Shown piece by piece: positions 37,001 through 48,900 of a DNA stretch of 64,000 bases. The notes under the pieces were generated by a model that saw only the letters and a list, made by a program, of their open reading frames with translations, was not told the DNA's origin and searched no databases. The stretch's first letter is position 1, and the number at the start of each line of letters is the position of its first letter. The DNA is taken from the NCBI RefSeq assembly GCF_032854445.1, contig NC_088303.1:31131501-31195500 (forward strand). The letters are read 5' to 3'. A program made the position numbers and the translations under genes. This stretch comes from Liolophura sinensis. Taxonomy: Eukaryota; Mollusca; Polyplacophora; Chitonida; Chitonidae.

Positions 37001-40000
37001 TCCAAAACATGTTAAAAACAGTCCTCCGCTCTTTTATATAGTGCTCCTTCACTGAGATGCCTTACCAAAGGCAAGTAAGCAACCCCACCCAAGCCGTTAT
37101 ACTGATACGGGTCAACCAGTCATTGCACTATCCCCTTAATACTGAACACCAAACGAGGAAGTTACCACTTCCTCTTTTATGGTCTTAGGCATGACCTGAC
37201 CCTGTCGTGTCATATGGAGATGACATCATGTCACCAAGTGGCATCACTAATGTATCATCTCGAAACTTGTGTATTCACACGCATACCACGTTAGAGAACA
37301 AAACACTTACCCCTGCTAAGTCATACAACTTGATGGAATCTTCCAACAGCCCTTTCACTTCTGTATCCTTGGCAACCAATTCTATTATTTTCTGGGTGTC
37401 ACCATGGAATTTATCAATCACTCCAGGCTGTCAACATAGCAGAAAAGGCATTGCAACATTGTTGACTATAAGCCTATGGAAATGATTAACTAATAAAAAC
37501 AAAAACTCAACAAAACAAATAGGTTAACCTAACGTCCAAACCACTGACATGCTGAGCAATGCTGAAAATGAGCAGAAATGTAACGGCGTAATATTAATTA
37601 AACTACTCTCAGCAATCCAGACGACACAATATGAAATTAATTCAATGATAAATATTATATTCTTAAAAGCAAACTATTAAAAATGTGCCTGCTTTGACAT
37701 ATTGACATTCCTCACCCTTCTTGTACCATCTGCCTCCAGCCTGCCAAGGAGCATGTCAAACTGAAAAAAGAGACAGAGAGGGAGGACATTTCAATGACAT
37801 GCATACACGTATTTGTCTGGTGGCGTACAAGCATGGCATTATCCAACAACTTATCTTCTCATTCTTGAGGCAATATTTACAGAAAACAAAATTTGTTTCA
37901 AAAAGCTCTAAATACACCTATATATCCAAGATAATAAACAACACTGAGTGGGTAATAATGGCCATTGTCTTCTGTTTACGTTTCCTGCATGCATTATTCA
38001 TAATTATTCATTATCCATAGTTATTATTATTATAGCTAGGGCTATTTCCATATTTAAGTTATATATTAAAGTTTGGTACATAAAAATGTATTCAAAATCA
38101 CATAAAGACATTAAAATGACACTTCTGCTGACAAAACTCAAGTTCTCCTGATAAGAAATTACTTAAACTTCATTTAAAATGGCTCTAGAAACTGAAAGAA
38201 TCAATCAGAATCAAGCCCACTGAGTGACCTGAAATATGCTACTTTAGGTGAAACACTGTGTTGTTTATGAAGTATACTGTCCTCTGACACCAGATAACCT
38301 TGACCTCTTGACCTCACCTCTCTGGTCTCCTGAACAAGCTCACTGATGCAGGACATGAAAAGGTTCTCCCCTTGACTGGTACGCAAACCTCTGCACAACA
38401 GTCATCATAAAAGAAAAATATTTCAGAATCTATCTACATTCACAACGGTGTCTTTATTGTTATGAGTGTTTTGTGCAGCACTAATTCTTTTACAGTGAGC
38501 ACTACTTCTGTCCCAAAAGAAACCAGGGGGATATATATATATATTAAAATGATACGAAGGATACCCTCTGGAATAAAGCTAACACCAGCACTCACAAGGA
38601 TTTAGGATGAATAACGGTATTTTGTCTCCAATGATTTATTTATTTATTTGATTGGTGTTTTACGCCGTACTCAAGAATATTTCACTTATACGACGGCGAC
38701 CAGCATGATGGTGGGTGAAAACCGGGCAGAGCCCGGGGGAAACCCATGACCATCCGCCGGTTGCTGCCAGACCTTCCCATGTACGGCCGGAGAGGAAGCC
38801 AGCATGAGCTGGACTTGAACTCACAGCAACCCGCATTGGTGAGAGGCTTCTGGGTCATTGCGCTGCGCTAGCGCGCTAACCGACTGAGCCACGGAGGCCC
38901 CTATATATATATATATTAAAATCATACGAAGGATACCCTCTGGAATAAAGCTAACACCAGCACTCACAAGGATTTAGGATGAATAACGGTATTTTGTCTC
39001 TAATGACGTGGCATGATAATATTTATGTGAAGACGAATCAGGCAGATATGACCTCGAATATTAAAGGCAGTTATTTTGGAATGATGTCATAAAGGTTTGA
39101 AAGGTGATGCCGTGATTTTGGAAATGACAGAAAACTTTTGCTTTCGTACTATCATAACTATGCCTGAAACATACATCAGTGCAATTAGTACAATGCCATT
39201 TTTTTGTTACAATGTCATTTAGAACAGCCATTCAGATTAACTTGATCCTTATCATTTAACCCTGCTATTAAGATATACACATCTTGACACCGGAGTAGCT
39301 CAATGACGTCTAATTTATGGCATATACTTCTGAATATGTTCCACTTAAACAACGAGAGTCAGGTTTATGGGTGGAGGAAGTATTTCGGTGAATCACCACC
39401 TTTTGACAGGTACATTGTACTAGACAAACCTCTGAACTTACAGCTACCACCCCAAAACAAGCAGTATATATGTATGTATGCTTGGGGTTTAATGGCATAT
39501 TTAAATATTTTTCAGTCATACGAGGACGGGGAGTAATTAGGTTTGTGTACATATACTGTGTCTTCTTGTGGTAGCGCACGCGCTGCCCTCACTGAAGTAT
39601 CATACCAAGGACACCAGACACCCCACCCAGTCATATCATACTGACACCCAACCATGCTCTAACCTCTAATACCACGGTCTACAGTACATGTAGCTGGTGA
39701 AAATCAAGTGAAATCTAACACGACAAAGAAGACAAACGGCCACAGGAACGCCATCCACATCACAACACTGTCTAAGGGTACAAGTACATGTACAACATGA
39801 GCAGAGAAATACATCAAATTCCCTGCATGAATCCAGGATTGAACCTGTGCCCTCTGTATCTCGTTGCTAAGGCCGTACAGCTTAGCACCGAGGCACAGCC
39901 TTGTCCCCAGTTTGGATATTTATAAATCAACACTTGAACAATCATTACGTTCACCGACCTGAGGAAGTAGAAATACTGTAAGGCTTCCCGAGGGTCAGTG

Positions 40001-43000
40001 GCCTCGAACTTCCGAGTGTACATCATGATAAGTCGGGCGATATTCAAACGTCGGAGGGGATCGGGATCACTAGAGTCTTTGCTCACTGAGAAATCAATAC
40101 AATATGGAGAAAAAAACCTCAAAAATGAGTCACAAACAACAGAGACACTACACATTTTTTTTTTCTTTTTCAAATATAAAGCAAGTTTTGTGGCATGTGG
40201 GACAAAAACAGTCGTGAAAAGTACATTCTGCGATGTTCATCCTTCAAACACAAATGTAAATAAATCATGCCACAGTCTTTTAATTTTACGGAGGTAATAC
40301 TCCGTAGAATAAAATTCAACATGTGTAACCGAATATTTATGCTATTAAAGAAAACAATGATCTAGATTATACAACCTCTTCATGCACAGCAGTATTAAAG
40401 CTGCAGCCACAAAACCCTGTGCATGTATGTAAAATATAACACTTTTACCACAGGAAAGATAGGGGTCTGCGGACGTTCAACTTCAACTTACTTTCATGAG
40501 AAATAATCAACCAGGTTATGAGGTAAAATCTACAACTTTATATGTGACCTTATGTGGACCATTTAGAATACCATACCATAAAATATGATTAAAGAAATGG
40601 CTCTAAACACCTGTGAGCCTGACATCCATGGACTTACACATCTGCGCCTGTATTGTGTGGGGGGTGTGGAGGATGTGGAGCTCATGCAGGGCTAGGGCCA
40701 CATGGACAGCGTGGGAGCGGAGCTTCTCAATGCGGGACAGGAACTCCAAGGCAGCCTCAAACTGAGCTGTTAACCAGAGCACCTGGAAGTACAGGTGGGG
40801 CTGGTGGTACGCATTGAAATGGCTCTCACCTGAAACATGCAGAAAGATAAAGGCATGTGTAAAAGTGTACCATTTGTCTGTTAATTATTTCATTGGTCTT
40901 ATGTGCCACATCAGAGACTTTATTCCATGTGTGCCACATGTAGTTAGGTTTGTGTCTGACAGAGACCAAGTAAGACTCAAGAATATTTCACTTATACTGC
41001 AACCACCAGGATTATGGTGGGAGGAAACCGGGCACAGCCCAGGGAATATCCACGACCAACCGCAGACCTTCCCACACTTTACAGTTGTTGAGATACATGT
41101 AGCAGAAGACACTGCTGAAGTGCAAAAGTGACAAAATTTTCAATAGGTTGCTTTCTCTAACTTGTGAAATCTCCCATCATGCCCCACACAGCATTAAATG
41201 CATAGACTGGGCCACAGAGAAGAACAATGAGGCTAAAGAACACAAAAATAACAACCTACTCAACAGACTTGAAGGCCAGAGGATAACAAACAATGATCTA
41301 AATTATTTTTTATTTAATTTATTGCTATCTTATGCTGTACTCAAGAATATTTTCACTTTTTTTATGGTGGCCAGCATCATGGTGGGAGGAAAGCCATGAC
41401 CATAAACAGGTTGCTGCCAGGCCATTCCCCTGCACTACCAAGCCGGTACCTAGGCCACGGAGGTCCAAATGATATAAAATTACCGTAGTCCTCATAAAGT
41501 ATAGACTGTAGTCGCTGTAAGGTGAAGGTCTCTGACCCCATGTCATTCGTCTCTGGATGGATGTGGCAAAGTTTCACCCATAGGTAGTCGTCAATCTTGT
41601 CAGCGACTTCTGTGTGGTCCTCGCTGAAGTCACACTGTCCAATCACGCAGTACACAGCCCTGTAAACACACAAACACACCAGGAGTCAAAACACACACTT
41701 TAGTAAGCATCAGTGGTGGGTTGTTTTTTTTTTTTTTAAGTCACCTTTAGAAAAGATCAGAGATATTCTTGACATGTTACTTTTTAAGGTCACTAATGTT
41801 TCTGAGGGATGTTTTCACTAATGGTAATGGTCGTTAGACATTTCTGTTGGATGAAAAATGTTGTAAGGATCACTGCTCATTTAGACAGAGAATGTTTGAA
41901 AGTTTTCTAAAAATCATTTCTACTTTAACGAGAAATGTATTTTACCTTTTGTTTTAACACTGTCATGTTAGTTGAGGAATATTTTTCTTTTTGTAGGGAT
42001 ATTTGCTCTTTAGGATCAGGACTATTTTTACCTTTTGTAAGCATTACAGATGTGTTTGCTGAGGATTTTTTAACCTTTTGTAAACATCACAGGTGCGTTT
42101 GCCGAGGATTGTTTTTACCTTTTGTAAACATCACGGGTGCGTTTGCCGAGGATTGTTTTCACCTTTTGTAAACATCATGGGTGTGTTTGCTGAGGATTGT
42201 TTTTACCTTTTGTAAACACAACAGGTGTGTTTGCCAAGGATTGTTTTTACCTTTTGTAAACACAACAGGTGCGTTTGCCGAGGATTGTTTTTACCTTCCA
42301 TAAGCATCACAGGTGTGTTTGCTGAGGATTGTTTTTACCTTCAGTAAACATCACAGGTGTGTTTGCTGACGATTGTTTTTACCTTCTGTAAGCATTACAG
42401 ATGTGTTTGCCGAGGATTGTTTTAATCTTTTGTAAACGTCACAGGTGCGTTTGCCGAGGATTGTTTTTACCTTCTGTAAGCATTACAGATGTGTTTGCTG
42501 AGGATTGTTTTTACCTTCTGTAAGCATTACAGATGTGTTTGCTGAGGATTGTTTTTACCTTCTGTAAGCATTACAGATGTGTTTGCCAAGGATTGTTTTT
42601 ACCTTCTGTAAGCATTACAGATGTGTTTGCCGAGGATTGTTTTTACCTTCTGTAAGCATTACAGATGTGTTTGCCGAGGATTGTTTTAATCTTTTGTAAA
42701 CACAACAGGTGCGTTTGCCGAGGATTGTTTTTACCTTTTGTAAGCATCACAGGTGCATTTGCTGAGGATTGTTTTTACCTTTTGTAAGCATAACAGGTGC
42801 ATTTGCTGAGGATTGTTTTTACCTTCCGTAAGCATCACAGGTGTGTTTGCTGAGGATTGTTTTTACCTTTTGTAAGCATTACAGATGTGTTTGCCGAGGA
42901 TTGTTTTTACCTTTTGTAAACATCACAGGTGCATTTGCTGAGGATTGTTTTTACCTTCCGTAAGCATCACAGGTGTGTTTGCTGAGGATTGTTTTTACCT

Positions 43001-45966
43001 TTTGTAAGCATCACAGGTGTGTTTGCTGAGGATTGTTTTTACCTCTTGTAAACATCACAGGTGTGTTTGCTGAGGACTGTTTTTACCTTCCGTAAGCATC
43101 ACAGGTGCGTTTGCTGAGGATTGTTTTTACCTTCTGTAAGCATTACAGATGTGTTTGCTGAGGATTGTTTTTACCTTTTGTAAGCATCACCACTGTCTTT
43201 GCTCAGGGCTGTTGTTACTTGTTGTAAGAATCAGTTCAGTGTTTTATGAGGAAGGCCTTTACCCTTTGTAAGAACCACTGACATGTTTCTGGGGGAATAT
43301 ATATTACCTTTTGTAAGGATCACTGCTGTTTTTGATCGCTCTTCTGTACTGTAACCTGATCATTGTTTCATTACTAGGGCTCAATCTGAAACATAAAAAA
43401 CATAAAGGCTACAGGGTGTGTGTCAAAACTTTACATTACCCGCCTGGGAATAACTATCTTAATAATACATCATACATAAATCTCTGCAGATAATTTCTCA
43501 ACAACATAAAATCCTTATTCTTTCCGCTGATTTCAAAATACAATCACTGTCAAATATGACAACTAAGATTCCAATGTTTGTCACAGTCTCCAACAAAGGC
43601 AGGTTTACAACACTTTCCTGTACTTAATCAAATTTGAAAATTTTCCATGTAATCTGAAAATCTTAAAGGCTAACAGAGTAATATGTATATTGAAAACAGG
43701 CACATGTTTACTCACCTATGTCCTTCATAGCTGCTATATTCTTGAAGAAAATTCGGGAAGTGTTCTCCAAGATTGTGTCTGAAAAAGCCAACAGTCAAAC
43801 AGGAAATTTCAAAATTTAATGCTTATTTGTCTTTTTTTATCAAGTACAATATAAACCCAACCTCAATTGCATGCAAATCTCCATGCAGCAATCTAAATCA
43901 GAAGTAAGAGTATCACTGAAGCACTAAACTCTTCTCCAAATATCTGTCTATTACCATGTCTTACAGCTCTTCAAATCTTAGCACTAAATTATATCTATTT
44001 CTGGCTAAGTAGGCCTCCGTGGCCTAGTGGTTAGCTCATGCTGGCTTCCTCTCCTGTCATATGTATAAGGTCTGTCAGCAACCTGCAGATGGTGGTGGGT
44101 TTCCCCAGTTTCCTCCTAGGGCTGGCTGCCGATGAATGAAGTGAAATATTCTTGAGTATGCTGTAAAACACCATTCAAATAAACAAAAATCTTTAGCTAA
44201 GGATTATCTACCCTTAACCCTTCTCGCTAAATAAAAACTATAAAAGCTTATTGATGACTTACGGGGCTTTGTCAACAACCTGTTGAGCGGCTTTAAGGTC
44301 TCCACAGCGTAAGCAGTAATACAGCATGGCCCACACAGGATGTCCTTCAACTGTACCATCCTAGAACAACAACAACAAGCACTGCTTTAGCAACCATACA
44401 AATCAATGGGACACCAGAAAAAGTCTGAAGTGGCACGTATTATATCATTTCAGTGATGCTGCACATTCCACTGCAGCGTCAACAGTGAGACGTCACAGTG
44501 GGTGGACCAATTATGTCACAGATGAAACCGCAGCATGCAACATGTTTGGGATCACACAACAAAAGACTTGTGACATGCAAGACCTAATTCACACCACCGC
44601 TACTTTTTGTGAGAGGAAAATTTGCTGATACCCCATGTACATTTGTTGGTTTGCTTCCTTCTTAGACTAGACTGTGGATAAATCTTGATTCAGTATACGT
44701 TACATCAGTCACATCATAATTGCTGGCTGTCACTGCTTCCTGACAAGACTAACCTATGCTAAATCACCTGGAGTCAGGATATTCATGTGTGCATGGGTTT
44801 TATCATTGTTCTTATCATTATTATAAACAATTTTTATGATTGAGTCCACAGCATTCTGTGTCTTGCTGTGACATTACACTGACACCGGGCCAACAAGTCC
44901 TGATTCCTTGCTTTAACCTAACAGTGCTGAGTGCTAAACAAGGCACCAACAAGAACCATTTTTCGGCATGACCTGACCCAGTTGATCACGTCTCCCGACT
45001 TTGAAGCGGACACTCTAGCCACAAGGCCACAAGGCCACAAGGAGTAAGTCTGGAAGTGCTGCTTCAAACATTTTGACTACGGTTAAAAATGTCTTTATCA
45101 ATAATGAACTACATGTATATGATGTCAGGTGCATGTTTCAAGTGATTTGTAAAAAAAAGAAGTCCCATGAAATAAAGCGCCACTGCATCCTGACACCAGG
45201 CCAACCAGTACATCGCCTATTCTACCACAAATAGTACAAAGGTCTTTCGACAGTCTCGGACGTGACTAAACTCAGGATTTATCACTGCAGTCTGAATAAT
45301 GCTCTAACCAGTAAGGCCAAATATATTCAAGACCTATTTGAACCAAATATCCTTTGGTTTTTTCAGGTAAATTCAGTTAATTCTTATATGTATGTTTGAG
45401 TTTCTAAGAGTATACATGTAAATATACTCAATTCTTTTAATGTCTTTAAATAATATATTATATATTATTTTAATAAGTGCTGATGGAATGACTGAAAACT
45501 TGCAAAAATGAAAATGTGCTAATACGGTGTAGCATCAAGCTTGGAAATATTTATTTATTTATTTGATTGGTGTTTTACGCCGTACTCAAGAGTGTTTCAC
45601 TTATACGACGGCAACCAGCATTATGGTGGGAGGAAACGGGCAGAGCCCTGGGGAAACCCACGACCATCCGCAGAATGCTGGCAGACCTACACACTTATGG
45701 CAGGAGCCTGGAAATAAGCAGCAGGATAAAGGACAATGTCCTGTACCAAATAGTAGTTTGACACGGTTTGGTACAGGACAAAAATGCCATGTAAATAACA
45801 TTGTCTGAAAAACTATTTCCAGACTAGCACACATACCTCAAGACCCCTCAGGTTCATCTGCTTCACATTCAGAAAGCTGCGCACCAAGTGATAGGTGCCT
45901 GGAATCCCGCCCAGCTGTGCTTGTTGCAGGTTGCCATATATGGTCGTGGTGATGTATTTCACATAG
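30897..45966 (-). CDS. NUP93: NUP93 alpha-solenoid, exons 8-23 (residues 267-823)
   Basis: Stacked helices of the ACE1-like nucleoporin fold. Landmarks: [19 protein letters not shown] (exon 8), [18 protein letters not shown] (exon 9), [13 protein letters not shown] and [13 protein letters not shown] (exon 12), [18 protein letters not shown] (exon 13), [18 protein letters not shown] (exon 14), [14 protein letters not shown] (exon 17), [15 protein letters not shown] (exon 19), [12 protein letters not shown] (exon 21). Exon 22 (64 bp) encodes a low-conservation linker ([16 protein letters not shown]), as in other NUP93 proteins. No frame break was seen. Confidence 0.95.
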
Positions 45967-48900
45967 CTAAAAACAAATCATGGACACATCTATGATGAAA
46001 CACACGCAAGTCCTGGCATTAGAGGACAAATGGAATATGTATGCACAGGTGGCTAAATCTGAGATATTTCTGGACACATTTTGCTTTTAGTTTGCTCAGC
46101 CTAAACGCAATTAAATAACACTGCTAGAAAGAAGAAATCTTGTAGCATGTATTTGTACTGACAGGTTAAATTCAAGATGAATATCACAGGAACAAATCTG
46201 ATATACTTAAGTCTGGTCCAGGAAATACTTCTGAAATTTCCTCAAAGAGTTGCATGTGATATGTAACTTTTATTTCCACCTGTCTGTCAGGTGGACACCT
46301 ATTATTTCAACCTTTGGCAGATTCACTGTCTCTACACCCCATTCTTCTAAGGGTCAGAGTCTTAATAATGTTACCTGGTGCCTAACAGGGTGATTTATTA
46401 CTGCTAGGTGCACTGCGCTTCCCACAGAATAAGTCTGAAACAGTGTCATGTCAGTTATGGCAGATAACAAGTGCTTTATCATGGCTTATTTATTTATTTA
46501 TTTGATTGGTGTTTTACACCGTACTCAAGAATATTTCACTTATACAGCCCCCAGCCAGCATTATGGTGGGAGGAGGTTATCTGCAGGTTGCTGGCAAAAC
46601 TTCCAACATACAGTCGGAGAAGAAGCCAGCATGAGCTGGAATTGAACTCACAGCGACCACATTGGTGAGAGGCTCCTGGGACATCATGCTGTGCTAGCAT
46701 GCTGACCAACTGAATCATGGGTTATAGTACATGCATTGCTAAAGTTATTGCACACTAGGACGTGTGATAATTTAGACATCAGTCAATTATTTCACTCGCA
46801 CGTAATTCAAAACAGCTTCCGTACACTTAATATGAATTAACAGTCCTTAGTTTGTACACTTATGTCCACTTGTGCTTTTAGAGAAGTCAGTTTTTAAAGA
46901 CAAAAACTCACATTTGTTTTCAAACGTATTAACTTACTTTTGCTCCAAATACTTTCGGGCCTGTCTGACAAATCCTTGCTGAGTTTTTCTGGAAGTTCTC
47001 GTGTTCTGAATGCTAGTGCCACTTGCCACGGGAACATCCACCATAAAACGCACCATTTCCCACAATTCAATGATATTCTGAAAACCAAACACATTGACAA
47101 AGTCTGAAGAGTTGTAAGTGAGGATACCTGATGCGCTGACTACATCAATAAGAACAGGTTTCCTTAAGAGCATGATTCGAAAGATGTTTTGTGTTTATTT
47201 ATTTGAGTGGTGTTTGACGCCATAATGTCAGTAAGCATTATGGTGGGAGGAAACTGGGCAGAGCTCCTGTGAAACCCACAACCATTCGCAGGTCTCTGGC
47301 AGACCTTCCCATGTACAACCATGTTTTGCGTTAACTGACTTAAAGGTTATAAGAAAAACATGAAAAAAATGGTTAGTGTACGTTTTCATCAATTATTTAG
47401 GCCAAAATGGAACTCATAATTAACTTAATACTGTCACCAATTATTTGGGCCACAAAAAATTAGACTCATTAATTTAATACCAGTCATATGTACCTTGTCA
47501 TCAATAATTTGGGCCACTTCAGAAAACATTTCCACCAAATTTGGCCGAAGTCCACCTTTGATTATTTGGTCATTGTAGGCAAAAACCTGAAAGGCAAAAA
47601 CAACTTAGTATTTTAAAATTGATGGAAACAATTATAAATTCTACTACGTTTACTCGTAAAATTAAACCTGAAAACAAATGAAACAATCTGACAAACAATA
47701 TTTTGTTATTTTTTTTAAACTTAAATCAGTAATAAACTTAATTTCTTGTAACTGTAAGCATTAGTTAAGTATCTTAACAAATTAAGGTTGTATTTCACAA
47801 ATGTAACTTTTATTGAACCCTAAGACAAACATTCAACATTTTCCCCTCCTACATGTCATTTAATTCTTATAATTTCAACATGACAACACAGTTTGAGTAT
47901 GTATTCCCTGCAATGTTATCCAGGTCCAATGTCACTCATCTGCGAGTCAACTTATCTCAAGTGAGATACAATGATCAATAAGCAGTTCTCCATATGGTGA
48001 CTTCTATTTCACAGGCATGGGAACTGATGGCCAGAAAAGAAAATTCTAAAAAAAGTCTGAAAAGTCCGAAGTGGGAAGTATTACACCATTCCAGTGCCGC
48101 TGGACATTCCACTGCAGCGTCAACAATGTGACGTCACAGTGGGTGGATCAAATACGTCACAGATGAAACCACAGGATGCAACATGTTTTGTGCTATGCAA
48201 TAAAAGACTTGTGATGTACTTGTGAAGTCCTACTTCACACTGGGGCCACCTTTTGTGAGAGGAACATCTGCCCGTATCCCATTGGCCGTCCTTTCACAAA
48301 CAAACAGACCACTCACTTGTCTGGCGTAGGCCATCTCCACATTGTCCAATGCACTGCGGCCATGCATGCTAATGCTCTCTCCTAGAATACTCTGCAAATT
48401 AAAAACATGAGAAAATGTTGCTAGGTTACGCGAGTATAAATTATACTTACGAGACAAGTTTCACATCCCCAAAGATGAGACTTATTGTTACACTGGGTTC
48501 TTAGGTTTGTGGATATATTTAAATATGTAATTATTGTTTTAACACCAGACTCAATTTTTCACTTGGCAAAAAATGACCAGTTGTATGGTTGTAGAGTGCC
48601 TGGGGTAAACCAGGTACAAATGTACCATCAAACTTCCCATGTGCGACATACATAATGTAAAGATATGCATACCACACTGGAGGAGGAGAAGTGGTATTCA
48701 ATGATCAGCCACACCAGTGCTATCTACTGCTTATTACCATCAAGGCCCCACAAACAGTGAGAGTGCAAAATGTACAAATTCCCTGTCCATGTTTGGGTCT
48801 GAACCCATGCCACCATATGATGAAAAGGCATCCACCGTAGGCCGTTCAGCATCTGCCCGCCTCCCTTTCTACATACATAATAGTCATCAAAATTACCTCA

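Noticed and set aside
41935-43200. Regular array resembling a CRISPR at first sight
   Set aside because: There are no unique spacers, only tandem 44-bp units in an animal intron derived from an exon border.
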